This document shows positions 1 to 9,598 of a stretch of DNA of 64,000 nucleotides, piece by piece. Position 1 is the stretch's first letter, and the number at the start of each line of letters is the position of its first letter. A program made the translations under genes and the position numbers. The notes under the pieces are model-generated. The model saw nothing but the letters and a program-made list of their open reading frames with translations, was not told the origin of the DNA and made no database searches. The stretch is from Alkalihalophilus pseudofirmus (GTDB taxonomy: Bacteria > Bacillota > Bacilli > Bacillales > Bacillaceae_D). The DNA is taken from the NCBI RefSeq assembly GCF_029094545.1, contig NZ_CP117835.1, positions 414,001-478,000 of the forward strand, in the 5' to 3' direction.

Positions 1-220
1 AGCGGAAATGTTTCAAGGACAGCTTGATGCTATTATCACATTTGCAGAACAGCTGAATGAACTCGATACAACAGGAGTAGAACCTACTTCTCACGTTCTT
101 GATATGAAGAATGTATTACGCGAAGATAAGCCAGCTGAAGGATTGCCAATTAAAGATGTACTTAAAAATGCACCAGATCATGAAGATGGCCACATTAGAG
201 TGCCGTCTATTATGGATTAG
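1..220 (+). CDS. gatC: Asp/Glu-tRNA amidotransferase subunit C, 5' truncated
   Basis: Small subunit of the GatCAB amidotransferase, which turns Glu-tRNA(Gln) (and Asp-tRNA(Asn)) into Gln-tRNA (and Asn-tRNA) in the cytoplasm. The reading frame is already open at base 2, and about 72 codons are present against a family length near 96, so roughly the first 24 residues lie before the window. The visible part has the GatC features: the FAEQLNELD helix, then the stretch [19 protein letters not shown] that wraps around GatA, and the C-terminal [17 protein letters not shown]. The ATG at base 8 is an internal methionine, not the start. gatA begins 17 nt after the stop, with gatB behind it. Identity is secure. 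Confidence 0.95.
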   Translation, partial: AEMFQGQLDAIITFAEQLNELDTTGVEPTSHVLDMKNVLREDKPAEGLPIKDVLKNAPDHEDGHIRVPSIMD

Positions 221-237
221 CAGGGAGGGTTCGCTTC

Positions 238-1695
238 ATGTCATTATTTGATCATAAAATGAAAGATTTACATACGATGCTTCACAATAAAGAAGTCAAA
301 GTTTCAGAGCTTGTTGACGAGTCGTACAAGCGTATTGCCCAAGTCGATGACAAAGTAGGTGCTTTTTTAGCGTTAGATGAGGAAAAAGCTCGTGCCTATG
401 CAAAAGAGCTCGACGAGGCACTAGGAACGGAAACATCTCGCGGTTTATTATTCGGTATGCCGATCGGCGTTAAGGATAATATCGTCACAAGAGATTTACG
501 TACGACTTGCTCAAGCCGTATTTTAGAAAATTTTGATCCAATCTATGATGCAACGGTTGTTCAGAAGCTAAGAGACGCGCAGTCTGTAACGATCGGTAAG
601 TTAAACATGGATGAATTTGCGATGGGCTCATCAACAGAGAACTCTGCCTATAAAGAAACGAAAAATCCATGGAACCTTGACTACGTACCAGGCGGGTCAA
701 GCGGTGGTTCAGCAGCAGCTGTTGCAGCAGGCGAAGTTCCTTTTACACTAGGTTCTGATACGGGCGGTTCGATTCGGCAGCCGGCAGCCTATTGCGGAGT
801 CGTTGGATTAAAGCCTACATATGGACGAGTTTCACGATTTGGATTAGTAGCATTCGCTTCATCACTTGATCAAATCGGTCCTGTCACTCGTAATGTTGAA
901 GATAATGCCTACTTACTGCAAGCAATATCAGGTGTCGATCCAATGGACGGCACATCTGCTCCAGTTGATGTACCTGACTTTTTATCAGCTCTTACAGGAG
1001 ATGTTAAAGGGCTTAAAATTGCTGTGCCTAAAGAGTATTTAGGCGAAGGCGTAGATGAGAACGTCAAGCAGTCTGTTCTTGATTCCTTGAAGGTTCTTGA
1101 AGCCCAAGGTGCAACATGGGAAGAGGTATCTCTTCCGCATTCTAAATACGCTCTTGCAACGTATTACTTACTCTCTTCATCAGAGGCATCAGCGAACCTT
1201 TCTCGCTTTGACGGGGTACGTTATGGCTACCGTACCGATAATGCCGATAACTTAATTGATATGTATAAACAAACACGTGCAGAAGGCTTCGGTAACGAGG
1301 TGAAGCGCCGTATCATGCTTGGAACCTTTGCTCTAAGCTCTGGATACTATGATGCTTACTACAAAAAAGCCCAGCAGGTTCGTACGTTAATCAAGCAGGA
1401 CTTTGATAAAATATTTGAAAATTACGATGTTATTATTGGACCGACAACACCGACGCCTGCTTTCAAGATCGGTGAGAAAACAGACGATCCGCTAACGATG
1501 TATGCCAACGATATTTTAACTATCCCAGTGAACTTAGCTGGTGTACCTGGTATCTCTGTGCCTTGTGGCTTCCAAGACGGTCTTCCTTTAGGCCTGCAAA
1601 TTATCGGAAAGCACTTTGATGAGAGCACAATCTACCGTGTGGCGCATGTGTTTGAACAAGCAACGGACTATCATACAAAGAAACCAACATTGTAA
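238..1695 (+). CDS. gatA: Asp/Glu-tRNA amidotransferase subunit A
   Basis: Glutaminase subunit of GatCAB; it releases ammonia from glutamine and feeds it to GatB. The protein has 485 residues, the usual length. It belongs to the amidase signature family. The Ser-cisSer-Lys triad can be seen: the lysine in GVKDN (about residue 79), the [14 protein letters not shown] loop (about 152-165) with the cis-serine, and the nucleophile in [12 protein letters not shown] (about 172-183). The ATG at 238 is preceded by GGGAGG with suitable spacing. It is co-transcribed with gatC upstream and gatB, which starts 15 nt after its stop. A glutaminyl-tRNA synthetase gene also lies in this window, so GatCAB may not be the only source of Gln-tRNA here. 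Confidence 0.98.
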   Translation: MSLFDHKMKDLHTMLHNKEVKVSELVDESYKRIAQVDDKVGAFLALDEEKARAYAKELDEALGTETSRGLLFGMPIGVKDNIVTRDLRTTCSSRILENFDPIYDATVVQKLRDAQSVTIGKLNMDEFAMGSSTENSAYKETKNPWNLDYVPGGSSGGSAAAVAAGEVPFTLGSDTGGSIRQPAAYCGVVGLKPTYGRVSRFGLVAFASSLDQIGPVTRNVEDNAYLLQAISGVDPMDGTSAPVDVPDFLSALTGDVKGLKIAVPKEYLGEGVDENVKQSVLDSLKVLEAQGATWEEVSLPHSKYALATYYLLSSSEASANLSRFDGVRYGYRTDNADNLIDMYKQTRAEGFGNEVKRRIMLGTFALSSGYYDAYYKKAQQVRTLIKQDFDKIFENYDVIIGPTTPTPAFKIGEKTDDPLTMYANDILTIPVNLAGVPGISVPCGFQDGLPLGLQIIGKHFDESTIYRVAHVFEQATDYHTKKPTL

Positions 1696-1710
1696 GGGGT
1701 GAGATCAGCG

Positions 1711-3138
1711 ATGAATTTTGAAACAATTATTGGTCTTGAAGTACACGTAGAATTAAAAACAGAATCAAAAATTTTCTCATCAAGCCCGAACCACTTCGGT
1801 TCAGAACCTAACACAAATACAAGTGTCATCGACCTAGGCTATCCTGGTGTGCTGCCTGTGTTAAATAAACGCGCAGTAGAGTATGCGATGAAAGCAGCAA
1901 TGGCGCTAAACTGTGAAGTGGCAACAGACACTAAATTTGACCGTAAAAACTACTTCTACCCAGATAATCCGAAAGCCTATCAGATTTCGCAATTTGATAA
2001 ACCGATTGGGGAAAACGGATATATTGATATCGAAGTAGACGGTAAAACAAAGCGTATCGGTATTACGCGACTGCATTTAGAAGAAGATGCTGGTAAGCTG
2101 ACTCACTCGGGCAGCTATTCGCTTTGTGACTATAACCGTCAAGGAACACCTTTAATTGAAATTGTATCTGAGCCGGACATCCGCACACCAGAAGAAGCGT
2201 ATGCGTACTTAGAAAAGCTGAAGTCCATTATTCAATATACAAGTGTATCTGATTGTAAAATGGAAGAGGGTTCTCTGCGTTGTGACGCCAATATCTCTCT
2301 GCGCCCGGTAGGACAAGAAAAGTTTGGAACTAAAGCAGAGCTGAAAAACTTAAACTCCTTTAACTTTGTACGCAAAGGACTGGAGTATGAAGAAAAACGT
2401 CAAGAGCAAGTGTTGCTCTCAGGCGGCATCATCGAACAGGAAACACGCCGCTTTGACGAAGCGACAGGAAAAACGCTTCTTATGCGTGTAAAGGAAGGTT
2501 CAGATGACTATCGTTACTTCCCAGAGCCAGACTTGATTCCGCTTTTCATTGATGATGAGTGGAAAGAGCGCATCCGTGCTGAAATTCCGGAGCTTCCTGA
2601 TGCAAGAAAGAAGCGTTATGTAGAAGAGCTTGGGCTGCCAGAATACGATGCAGGCGTATTAACTGTAACGAAAGAAATGGCTGATTTCTTTGAAGCAACG
2701 GTTGAACAAGGCGGAGACGCCAAGCTTGCTTCAAACTGGCTGATGGGCTCAGTAAATGAGTACTTAAATGCCGAGCAGAAAGAGCTTGGAGACGTAGCTC
2801 TAACTCCAGATGGTCTTGCGAAAATGATCCAACTGATTGAGAAAGGCACCATTTCATCTAAGATAGCGAAAAAAGTCTTCAAGGATTTAATCGAAAAAGG
2901 CGGAGATCCTGAACAGATCGTTAAAGACAAAGGTCTTGTGCAAATCTCTGATGAAGGCGAGCTTCTTAAGATGGTAACTGAAGTTCTTGATAACAACGAT
3001 CAATCCGTTGAAGATTTCAAAAACGGAAAAGAACGCGCGATCGGATTCCTAGTCGGCCAAATTATGAAAGCCTCAAAAGGAAAAGCCAACCCGCAAATGG
3101 TAAACAAGATCTTATTAGAAGAAATCAAAAAGCGCTAA
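1711..3138 (+). CDS. gatB: Asp/Glu-tRNA amidotransferase subunit B
   Basis: Transamidating subunit of GatCAB: it binds the mischarged tRNA, activates the glutamyl or aspartyl carboxylate with ATP and accepts ammonia from GatA. The ATG at 1711 gives 475 residues and is preceded by AAGGGGTGAG; the in-frame GTG at 1699 would overlap that site and adds only four residues, so I prefer 1711. Signatures seen include the N-terminal [10 protein letters not shown], the metal-site region ([14 protein letters not shown]) and the C-terminal YqeY-like tail ending in [11 protein letters not shown], which contacts the tRNA. It is the last gene of gatCAB; a hairpin terminator follows at 3188. Confidence 0.97.
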   Translation: MNFETIIGLEVHVELKTESKIFSSSPNHFGSEPNTNTSVIDLGYPGVLPVLNKRAVEYAMKAAMALNCEVATDTKFDRKNYFYPDNPKAYQISQFDKPIGENGYIDIEVDGKTKRIGITRLHLEEDAGKLTHSGSYSLCDYNRQGTPLIEIVSEPDIRTPEEAYAYLEKLKSIIQYTSVSDCKMEEGSLRCDANISLRPVGQEKFGTKAELKNLNSFNFVRKGLEYEEKRQEQVLLSGGIIEQETRRFDEATGKTLLMRVKEGSDDYRYFPEPDLIPLFIDDEWKERIRAEIPELPDARKKRYVEELGLPEYDAGVLTVTKEMADFFEATVEQGGDAKLASNWLMGSVNEYLNAEQKELGDVALTPDGLAKMIQLIEKGTISSKIAKKVFKDLIEKGGDPEQIVKDKGLVQISDEGELLKMVTEVLDNNDQSVEDFKNGKERAIGFLVGQIMKASKGKANPQMVNKILLEEIKKR

Positions 3139-3187
3139 TCAGAGCGTTATATCAAAACGTTAATCTCCTGCAACGGGGACAAGCATA

Positions 3188-3228
3188 AAGCGAGTGGAGA
3201 ACCTGTGCGGTTAGCCGCTCGCTTTTTT
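3188..3228 (+). terminator. Terminator after gatCAB
   Basis: The arms AGCGAGTGG (from 3189) and CCGCTCGCT (3215-3223) pair with one G-U, followed by a run of T. It ends the gatCAB transcript. Confidence 0.75.
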
Positions 3229-3246
3229 CTGAGAGGAAGTGGACGA

Positions 3247-3324
3247 ATGATTTACGGCTATATTTTAGTCGGACTGTTAATTATCGTTGGCTGGGTGTAT
3301 ATCATTAAGAAAAATAAACAATAA
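3247..3324 (+). CDS. Putative 25-residue single-span membrane peptide
   Basis: A short frame, ATG at 3247 and TAA at 3322-3324, preceded by GAGAGGAAG about 7 nt upstream. The peptide is MIYGYILVGLLIIVGWVYII followed by KKNKQ: one hydrophobic helix and a positive tail, typical of small bacterial membrane peptides. It sits between the gatB terminator and dgkB. I do not recognise a family. The frame is short enough to occur by chance, but the composition and ribosome binding site favour a real gene. Confidence 0.45.
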   Translation: MIYGYILVGLLIIVGWVYIIKKNKQ

Positions 3325-3487
3325 AAAAGAGTTAAGGTGCTTGTCATGGACCTGATATTTGTTCATACAATGTAGGTAAGCAATATTAATTGTCCTTTTC
3401 TTCTTAATTAGGTTACAATACAAGCATAAATAAGCTGACAAATAGTGGATTTGGGTAAAGTTAATTTAATTAAAGTAGGGGATCTCA

Positions 3488-4390
3488 ATGAAAAAAGCAC
3501 GTCTTATCTACAACCCGACGTCTGGACGTGAACAGATTCGTAAAAATTTAGCCTACGTTCTAGAACGTTTAGAGAAGGCAGGGTATGAAACGTCTGCTCA
3601 TGCGACAACAGGAGAGGGCTGTGCCAAAAGAGCAGCTAAGCTCGCGGCTGAACGGGGAACTGATCTCGTCATTGCGGCAGGCGGAGACGGGACAATATTT
3701 GAAGTGGTAAATGGATTGGCCGAACTAGATGAGCGTCCAATGATCGGTCTGATTCCAGCAGGGACGACCAATGATTTTGCACGGGCTCTTCATATTCCAA
3801 AAGAAATTGAAAAAGCATGCGATGTGCTGTGTGACGGCCATATTGAACCAATTGATATTGGACGAGTGAATGATAAATACTTTATTAATATCGCAGCAGG
3901 CGGAACACTGACTGAACTCACATATGAAGTGCCTAGTAAGATGAAGACAATGGTCGGCCAGCTTGCCTACTACATTAAAGGGCTCGAAAAGCTGCCGCAA
4001 ATTGCACCGACTCACGTTAAGATTGAATATGATGGAAAGCTGTTTGAAGGAGAAATTATGATGTTTCTCGTTTCCAATACGAATTCTGTCGGAGGGTTTG
4101 AGCGTCTCGCACCAAAGGCTTCGCTGCAGGACGGGATGTTTGACTTTATCGTTGTTAAAAAGATCTCTTTCCCAGAATTTCTGCACCTGACCACACTTGC
4201 GATGCGAGGAGAACACCTCAACCATCCAAAAGTAATGTATGTTCAGGCAAACCGTATTAAAGTGCAAGTGGAAAGCGATATGCAGCTGAACCTAGACGGT
4301 GAATACGGAGGCGTCCTTCCAGCCGAATTCGTGAACCTCTATCAACATTTTCAGATGCTTACACCGAAAAACCGGAAAAAACGTACGTAA
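3488..4390 (+). CDS. dgkB: Diacylglycerol kinase, soluble DgkB type
   Basis: Phosphorylates the diacylglycerol released during lipoteichoic acid synthesis, returning it to phosphatidic acid. The protein has 300 residues, as is usual for DgkB. The DAGK catalytic domain is N-terminal: the ARLIYNPTSGRE opening, the nucleotide loop AAGGDGTIFEVVNGL (about 61-75) and GLIPAGTTNDFAR (about 86-98). The C-terminal beta-sandwich ends with the typical DGE segment near residue 275. The start is supported by AGTAGGGG upstream. Position after gatCAB and before the rRNA methyltransferase matches the conserved Bacillus order. Confidence 0.95.
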   Translation: MKKARLIYNPTSGREQIRKNLAYVLERLEKAGYETSAHATTGEGCAKRAAKLAAERGTDLVIAAGGDGTIFEVVNGLAELDERPMIGLIPAGTTNDFARALHIPKEIEKACDVLCDGHIEPIDIGRVNDKYFINIAAGGTLTELTYEVPSKMKTMVGQLAYYIKGLEKLPQIAPTHVKIEYDGKLFEGEIMMFLVSNTNSVGGFERLAPKASLQDGMFDFIVVKKISFPEFLHLTTLAMRGEHLNHPKVMYVQANRIKVQVESDMQLNLDGEYGGVLPAEFVNLYQHFQMLTPKNRKKRT

Positions 4391-4399
4391 TATGTGAAG

Positions 4400-4424
4400 G
4401 CTGCGGGATACCTGCAGCTTTTTT
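4400..4424 (+). terminator. Terminator after dgkB
   Basis: An 8-bp stem, GCTGCGGG against CCTGCAGC, with the loop ATA, followed by six T. Confidence 0.8.
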
Positions 4425-4449
4425 GTGTTGTCGGGGTGTGGTTATAGAG

Positions 4450-4560
4450 GTAATTCGAATGCAAAGAGCATTATTTCGAACAAAGTGGAGCATTTTTCAA
4501 TCAAGTTATCAATTATTTCGAACACAAGCCTCATTTTTTCGAACAAATCCATCAAGAATA
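4450..4560 (+). repeat. Degenerate 21-nt tandem array, TTTCGAACAAA type
   Basis: Between dgkB and the rRNA methyltransferase, the core TTCGAA (or a variant) recurs at 4454, 4475, 4496 (TTCAAT), 4517 and 4538, exactly 21 nt apart; a weak sixth unit may lie at 4559. The consensus is roughly ATTTCGAACAAA-N7-AT. The rest of each unit varies, so this is not a simple microsatellite. The open frames through it are incidental. It shares its 21-nt period with the arrays at 31590, 40693 and 53342 but not their sequence. Confidence 0.75.
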
Positions 4561-4655
4561 TGGAAATTCATATCCGCGCAGAACTTCCATTTCGTAATCC
4601 AATCAAACCATGCTACAATCACAAAAGGAAGAAAAGTGAAAAGGACGGCTATATT

Positions 4656-6032
4656 ATGAGCAAACAACAAGCACCAGTTGATAAAAATCAAATCATTGAG
4701 GTTAAAATAGAAGATCTTACCCATGACGGAGCAGGTGTCGCGAAAGTAGACGGCTATGCGTTGTTTATTCCAAAGGCGCTGCCAGGGGAGAAAATTAAAG
4801 CTAAAGTAGTGAAAGTTAAAAAAGGCTACGGCTTCGCCCGAGTGATGGAGACAATTGAAGAAAGCCCGCACCGCACAGAGCCGCCATGCCCGATCTACCA
4901 TCAATGCGGAGGCTGTCAGCTGCAGCATATGAGCTACGAGGCGCAGCTTACCTATAAACAAAAGCAAGTGAAAGATGTGCTCGCGCGAATCGGACAAATC
5001 ACCGACATTCCCGTTCATCCGACACTCGGCATGAATGATCCGTGGCGCTACCGCAATAAAGCGCAAGTGCCGGTAGGAGAAGAGGAAGGCGGACTGATTG
5101 CTGGATTCTATCAAGAGCGGAGCCACCGTATCATCGATATGGATGAATGCTTAATTCAACATCAGGAAAATGATGATGTGGTAAGTAAAGTGAAAGAAAT
5201 AGCGAAGAAATACGGTATTCGCGGTTATGATGAGGACAAGCATAAAGGAACGCTCCGCCACGTCGTTGCACGCTACGGGAAACAAACTGGAGATATCATG
5301 GTTGTGCTCGTCACAAGAGGCAAGGAGCTTCCAAATAAAAAGAACATCATTGAAGAAATTAGAGAGTCGATTCCAAACGTAAAATCGATCGTACAAAACA
5401 TCAATCCAAAACGCACTAATGTCATCTTCGGTGATCAAACGATTGTCTTATGGGGAGACGAATACATTTATGATTCAATCGGGGATATCCGATTTGCGAT
5501 ATCTGCCCGCTCATTCTATCAAGTCAACCCGGATCAAACGAAAGTGCTGTATGATAAAGCGTTAGAATACGCTGATTTAAAAGGTGACGAAACCGTGATC
5601 GACGCCTATTGCGGCATCGGAACGATTTCACTGTTCCTCGCTCAAAAAGCAAAGCATGTCTACGGCGTGGAAATAGTCCCAGAGGCGATTTCTGATGCTA
5701 AGAAAAATGCTGAGATTAACGGCTTTACGAATGTAGACTTTGCAGTAGGTGAAGCAGAAAACGTCATGCCATGGTGGTACGCACAAGGCATCCGTCCAGA
5801 TGTTATCGTCGTCGACCCGCCGCGTAAAGGCTGTGATGAAAAGCTTCTAGAAACAATTTTAAGTATGAAGCCAAAACGCGTTGTCTATGTATCCTGTAAC
5901 CCAGCCACTCTAGCGCGAGATTTGCGAGTGTTAGAAGACGGAGGATATAAGACGAAGGAAGTGCAGCCAGTGGATATGTTTCCGCATTCAACACATGTAG
6001 AGACTGTTGCGGTACTAGAAGTAAAGAATTAA
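4656..6032 (+). CDS. rlmCD: 23S rRNA (uracil-C5) methyltransferase, RlmCD type
   Basis: SAM-dependent enzyme that makes 5-methyluridine in 23S rRNA; in Bacillus a single enzyme does both positions. The start at 4656 gives 458 residues, the family length, beginning [11 protein letters not shown]. The frame stays open to 4425, but that part runs through the 21-nt repeat array and is not coding. Domains: TRAM (about 10-70), [4Fe-4S] cysteines in [11 protein letters not shown] (about 80-90), SAM motif [27 protein letters not shown] and the catalytic cysteine in [13 protein letters not shown] near the C-terminus. The ribosome binding site is AAGGAC. A terminator follows. Confidence 0.94.
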   Translation: MSKQQAPVDKNQIIEVKIEDLTHDGAGVAKVDGYALFIPKALPGEKIKAKVVKVKKGYGFARVMETIEESPHRTEPPCPIYHQCGGCQLQHMSYEAQLTYKQKQVKDVLARIGQITDIPVHPTLGMNDPWRYRNKAQVPVGEEEGGLIAGFYQERSHRIIDMDECLIQHQENDDVVSKVKEIAKKYGIRGYDEDKHKGTLRHVVARYGKQTGDIMVVLVTRGKELPNKKNIIEEIRESIPNVKSIVQNINPKRTNVIFGDQTIVLWGDEYIYDSIGDIRFAISARSFYQVNPDQTKVLYDKALEYADLKGDETVIDAYCGIGTISLFLAQKAKHVYGVEIVPEAISDAKKNAEINGFTNVDFAVGEAENVMPWWYAQGIRPDVIVVDPPRKGCDEKLLETILSMKPKRVVYVSCNPATLARDLRVLEDGGYKTKEVQPVDMFPHSTHVETVAVLEVKN

Positions 6033-6034
6033 TT

Positions 6035-6062
6035 AAAAGAGCCCAAGCTGGGCTCTTTTTTG
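6035..6062 (+). terminator. Terminator after rlmCD
   Basis: AAAAGAGCCC and GGGCTCTTTT form a perfect stem with a 5-nt loop and a T tail. Confidence 0.88.
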
Positions 6063-6275
6063 AGTTTGTAGGGTTTTTTGGTCTATAGCATTAGGTTTCT
6101 ATTTAATGTAAAGAAGACTCCTACTGTGTATTGCTAATAAGCGTTATTGATAAACATATTGGGCATGAGAATGTGAAAGTAATAACTGCATCTTCTATTG
6201 GGGATAACTATCATGAAACTCAGGGAGCAGATCTTCTTCTGCTTATGTACTCCAAAAAGAAAGGTGATTAGATAT

Positions 6276-6995
6276 ATGGAGGTCTTAAAAGAGTCAAGTA
6301 TTATATTAGTGAGAATTATTACGATTTTCCCTTTATTTTTATTAATCACCCAGTATATGGGGAAGCGTTCCATTGGGGAAATGCCTATTTTCGATTTTCT
6401 TATTATTATGACCTTAGCCAATGTGGTAGGAGCTGACATTGCTGATCCAAGTGTAGATCACATTTATACTTATTTAGCTATTATCGTTATTCCACTAATA
6501 CAAAGGTTTACTGCCTACTTATCGATTACGCACCGGAAAATAGGGAAAAAAATCACGTTTGAACCTACGTTGGTTATTCAAGATGGTAAGCTTTTAGTGG
6601 AAAACTTAAAAGGTATTAGATATACCATCGACAACGTGCTGCAAATGTTACGACAAAAAAATATATTTGATATAAGTGAAGTGAAAATTGCCATTATTGA
6701 AGCGAATGGGCAAATAAGTGTGTTGAAAAAAGAAAATAAATTAGGAGTAACCATTGAGGACTTTAATATAAAAAAGAAAAGTAAAAGTTTGTCTTATCCC
6801 TTAATCGTTGAAGGGAAAATTTACGAAGATATCTTAACTTATTTAGGTTTAAATCGACAATGGTTAATTTCTGAATTGCAAAAAAGAAGGGTTGCACAAG
6901 TCAATCGTGTCTTTTTCGCTTCCATTAATGACGACCAAGAACTCCACGTTTCTCTAAAAAATGAACAGCAGCAAATGCCGCCTATTTACAACTAA
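6276..6995 (+). CDS. DUF421 (YetF-type) membrane protein
   Basis: Membrane protein of the DUF421/YetF family, whose function is not settled. The ATG at 6276 with AAGGTGAT 7 nt upstream gives 239 residues; the longer frame from 6198 adds 26 atypical residues and lacks a binding site. Three N-terminal membrane segments (about 7-25, 33-50, 58-75) include the family motif KRSIGEMPIFDFLIIMTLAN (about 23-42), where the R-x-G-E loop is characteristic. A soluble YetF C-terminal domain follows (about 90-200: LVIQDGKLLVENLK, then VKIAIIEANGQISVLKKE). It is a monocistron with its own terminator at 7071. Confidence 0.88.
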   Translation: MEVLKESSIILVRIITIFPLFLLITQYMGKRSIGEMPIFDFLIIMTLANVVGADIADPSVDHIYTYLAIIVIPLIQRFTAYLSITHRKIGKKITFEPTLVIQDGKLLVENLKGIRYTIDNVLQMLRQKNIFDISEVKIAIIEANGQISVLKKENKLGVTIEDFNIKKKSKSLSYPLIVEGKIYEDILTYLGLNRQWLISELQKRRVAQVNRVFFASINDDQELHVSLKNEQQQMPPIYN

Positions 6996-7070
6996 CGGAG
7001 GGTATAGGTTATAATTTATTATTTTCAACCTTGTACAAAGATAGGGTTAATAGGAGGGGACTATTAGAGA

Positions 7071-7098
7071 AACGATTGCTTTTAAGGCAATCGTTTTT
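7071..7098 (+). terminator. Terminator after the DUF421 gene
   Basis: AACGATTGC and GCAATCGTT form a perfect 9-bp stem with a T tail. The remaining gap, 7099-7328, shows nothing I can name. Confidence 0.85.
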
Positions 7099-7328
7099 CA
7101 TAATGGGTTCCTATTCTGTACCAATGAATGAGATTGTAGTTCATATTGTTTGCTTAAATTAAAAAGGACCTACGAAAAGAAGGGTACGTTTTATAAAGAC
7201 AAAACTACTTCGTATAAACGAATGATATATTATCATGACTAAAGAATTTTATCCTGCAAAATCGTGCACAGAATGTCGGATGTCTAGATTAAATTCCTGC
7301 TATTCTATTGATGAAAGGGGGCATATAA

Positions 7329-8174
7329 ATGGATTTGCTTCACCACATGAATACTGCAATGAAGTATATCGAGGAAAACCTTACTCGTGAGATAGACTTC
7401 AAGGTGGTGGCAAGGTTAGCTCACTGTTCTGAATATCATTTTAAAAGAATGTTTTCTTTCCTTGCACGAATATCGTTATCAGAATATATACGTCGCAGAA
7501 GACTAACATTAGCAGCATTAGAATTTCAAAATCATAACGTAAAAGTAATTGATGTTGCGATGAAATATGGGTACAACTCACCGGACTCTTTTACTAGAGC
7601 GTTTCTTAATGTACATGGAATCACACCATCAGAAGCAAGAAAAAACGGTAGGCAATTAAAAGCATATCCACCCATGACCTTTCAATTATCAATAAAAGGA
7701 GGAACTGAAATGAATTATCGTATTGTTGAAAAAGAAGGGTTTAACGTGGTTGGTGTTAAATTTGAAGTTGTGATGATTAATGAGATTCTAACACCAACTT
7801 ACGAAAGTATGATATCAGCTATCAGTGATACTGAAATGAAAGAGTTAGAAGCTAGTTCGAATATAGAACCTTATGGTGTCGTTCATGTATCAGTAAATTA
7901 CTCTGAAAGTAAGGAAGGAAAGGCAACTTTTAATCAATATATTGGAGCCGCTACATCAAAAGAGCCGCTAGAAAAATACTCTGTTTTAGAAGTACCTAGC
8001 TTATTGTGGGCAGTCTTTGAAATTGATGGGAACTGGGAGCATGTTGAAGAACAGTGGCAACGCATATACTCAGAGTGGCTACCTTCATCCTTATATGAAT
8101 TGGCAGAAGGACCAGAAATACTAGCTAGCAAAGACCAAAAAAGTGAGATATGGATCTCTATTAAGGAAAAATAG
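7329..8174 (+). CDS. AraC-family regulator with GyrI-like effector domain
   Basis: Transcription activator type with the DNA-binding part first. Residues 1-105 are an AraC/XylS double helix-turn-helix ([20 protein letters not shown], then [18 protein letters not shown] and [12 protein letters not shown]). Residues about 125-280 match the AraC effector-binding/GyrI-like domain that binds small hydrophobic or cationic compounds (from [19 protein letters not shown] to the C-terminal [10 protein letters not shown]). 281 residues is normal for this architecture, as in Rob/SoxS-like drug-response regulators. The start follows AAAGGGGG. The ligand and targets cannot be read from the sequence; neither neighbour is an obvious efflux gene. 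Confidence 0.9.
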   Translation: MDLLHHMNTAMKYIEENLTREIDFKVVARLAHCSEYHFKRMFSFLARISLSEYIRRRRLTLAALEFQNHNVKVIDVAMKYGYNSPDSFTRAFLNVHGITPSEARKNGRQLKAYPPMTFQLSIKGGTEMNYRIVEKEGFNVVGVKFEVVMINEILTPTYESMISAISDTEMKELEASSNIEPYGVVHVSVNYSESKEGKATFNQYIGAATSKEPLEKYSVLEVPSLLWAVFEIDGNWEHVEEQWQRIYSEWLPSSLYELAEGPEILASKDQKSEIWISIKEK

Positions 8175-8202
8175 GTATTTCTTGCTTTTAAGTATAAACA
8201 TT

Positions 8203-8230
8203 GAGAGAAGCTGGTGAAACGGCTTCTCTC
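8203..8230. terminator. Hairpin between the AraC gene and the convergent gene
   Basis: GAGAGAAGC (8203-8211) and GCTTCTCTC (8222-8230) form a perfect 9-bp stem. No good T tail follows on either strand, so it is a weak bidirectional terminator at best. Confidence 0.5.
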
Positions 8231-8262
8231 TATAATTGTTGACCCTTCTGCTTTGTCTCACT

Positions 8263-8748
8263 TTATTTGTCATAGATAGAACGGATCTGTGACCTGATCT
8301 CACGTCCATTTGTTGTTTGAAGAGCAAAAAACTTCGGCGGGGCAGGAATGGAGAAGCGTACATGGGAATGTGACATCTCCATAAGAAGTGTACCGATCTC
8401 CTTATGCTGACTATTTTTTATCGTAAGCCAAAATACTCTCTTTTCGTTCGCAGGTGTGCCCCATTGTTCTTTTTCAAGAGATTGGCGGAACAGAAGGAAA
8501 CCAGCAATCACAAAATCATCCGCTTTCACTTCGGCTGCAGAATAGAAACCTGAATCTTCCACTTGCCGCCAGATAGGTCCCAGTAATTTTTCTGCGTACA
8601 TACCGTAGGTAGCATCTTCATACTCTGGAAATAAGGTTTCAAATTCCACATGGTTGTCTTCAAGGATTCTCTCCCAGTTAGCTTCAACTTCTTCATTCAA
8701 CGTTTTCTCAATTTCAGTTATGCTCATGTTCTGGCTCAATAAAGTCAT
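8263..8748 (-). CDS. Hypothetical cytoplasmic protein
   Basis: A 161-residue soluble protein I do not recognise. The N-terminus is acidic and helical (TEIEKTLNEEVEANWERILEDN); the C-terminal half is mixed beta (VFWLTIKNSQHKEIGTLLME, then HVRFSIPAPPKFFALQTTNG). It has no signal peptide, membrane helix or cysteine cluster. The ATG at 8748 is preceded on the minus strand by AAGGGGG with 8 nt spacing, which decides it over the inner methionine at 8727. It converges on the AraC gene and diverges from the tandem-MerR gene. Confidence 0.7.
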   Translation of the reverse strand: MTLLSQNMSITEIEKTLNEEVEANWERILEDNHVEFETLFPEYEDATYGMYAEKLLGPIWRQVEDSGFYSAAEVKADDFVIAGFLLFRQSLEKEQWGTPANEKRVFWLTIKNSQHKEIGTLLMEMSHSHVRFSIPAPPKFFALQTTNGREIRSQIRSIYDK

Positions 8749-8884
8749 AGGTTAATCCCCCTTCTTTTTGATTCATCCTTATCGTACAACCTTAAAGCAA
8801 ATTGCAAAGTTTGTTATAATGAATAAGGAAGGTTAGTTAGGTTTAGAGGTCAAACCTTGCAAGTAAATTGAAGGAGATCATGCA

Positions 8885-9568
8885 ATGGAGATACTTAAAC
8901 CTGCCGACATTGCGGCGAAATTAAACGTAAGTACAAACACACTGCGTAACTACGAAGCTAAAGGACTTGTCCCTTCACCAAAACGAACAGCAAGTGGGTA
9001 CCGTATTTACTCGAGTGTTCATCTTATCTATTTTTCGTGTGTAAAATCACTTTCTGATGGGTTTGGGATGGATGTAGCAGTGAAAGTTATGAAGAGCATA
9101 AGGGGTATGAAAATCGATGAAGCTCTTTGGACTCTTAACGACGAGCTGATTCGTAGGGGAGAAGAAAAAAAGTTTGTAATAGAAGCGGTTAAACTAATTG
9201 AATACTCGGAGAAAAATTCTTGTCTCTGGTCGTTAGGGGAAGCAGCAGAAAGAATGAATGTTTCCCGAACAGCCATCAGATATTGGGATAAAGAAGGGTA
9301 TATACGAGCTATCCGAGATTCAGACAGCGGCTACCGTACATTTGATGGTCTTCAATTGGCTAAAATAAGCCTGCTTAAAGCGATTAATCACCGATATTAT
9401 ACGGATGAAAATGCAAGGATGAAGGACAGGTTCGAGGGAACTGAGGGGGCAGAGGCATGTCGAAAGCTTGCTTCTGAGGTTCTAACATTGCTAGGCATAC
9501 GGAATAGAAGACAGTTGAAAGCGATGGCCTATGTAGAAAAACTTCTGGAGGTAATTGAATTTGAATAA
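8885..9568 (+). CDS. Regulator with two tandem MerR-type DNA-binding domains
   Basis: Residues about 3-70 form a MerR winged helix (LKPADIAAKLNVSTNTLRNY, then the wing SPKRTASGYRIYS). Residues about 114-165 form a second one (WSLGEAAERMNVSRTAIRYW, then DSDSGYRTFDGLQLAKI). A helical linker (about 70-112) lies between them and a helical tail follows. Each copy keeps the helix-turn-helix and the GYR wing motif. No cysteine or aromatic effector pocket of the metal or drug MerR groups is evident. It is preceded by AAGGAGAT. The next gene starts 30 nt downstream and is probably co-transcribed. Target and signal are unknown. Confidence 0.85.
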   Translation: MEILKPADIAAKLNVSTNTLRNYEAKGLVPSPKRTASGYRIYSSVHLIYFSCVKSLSDGFGMDVAVKVMKSIRGMKIDEALWTLNDELIRRGEEKKFVIEAVKLIEYSEKNSCLWSLGEAAERMNVSRTAIRYWDKEGYIRAIRDSDSGYRTFDGLQLAKISLLKAINHRYYTDENARMKDRFEGTEGAEACRKLASEVLTLLGIRNRRQLKAMAYVEKLLEVIEFE

Positions 9569-9598
9569 GCTCGTTGCAAAGGAAATGGAGATGATTTT

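Noticed and set aside
3725-4267. Antisense frame of 180 codons over dgkB
   Set aside because: dgkB is complete and conserved on the plus strand; the antisense peptide has no recognisable content.
4425-4655. N-terminal extension of the rRNA methyltransferase
   Set aside because: It runs through the 21-nt repeat array, has no ribosome binding site and is absent from the family; the start at 4656 gives the usual length.
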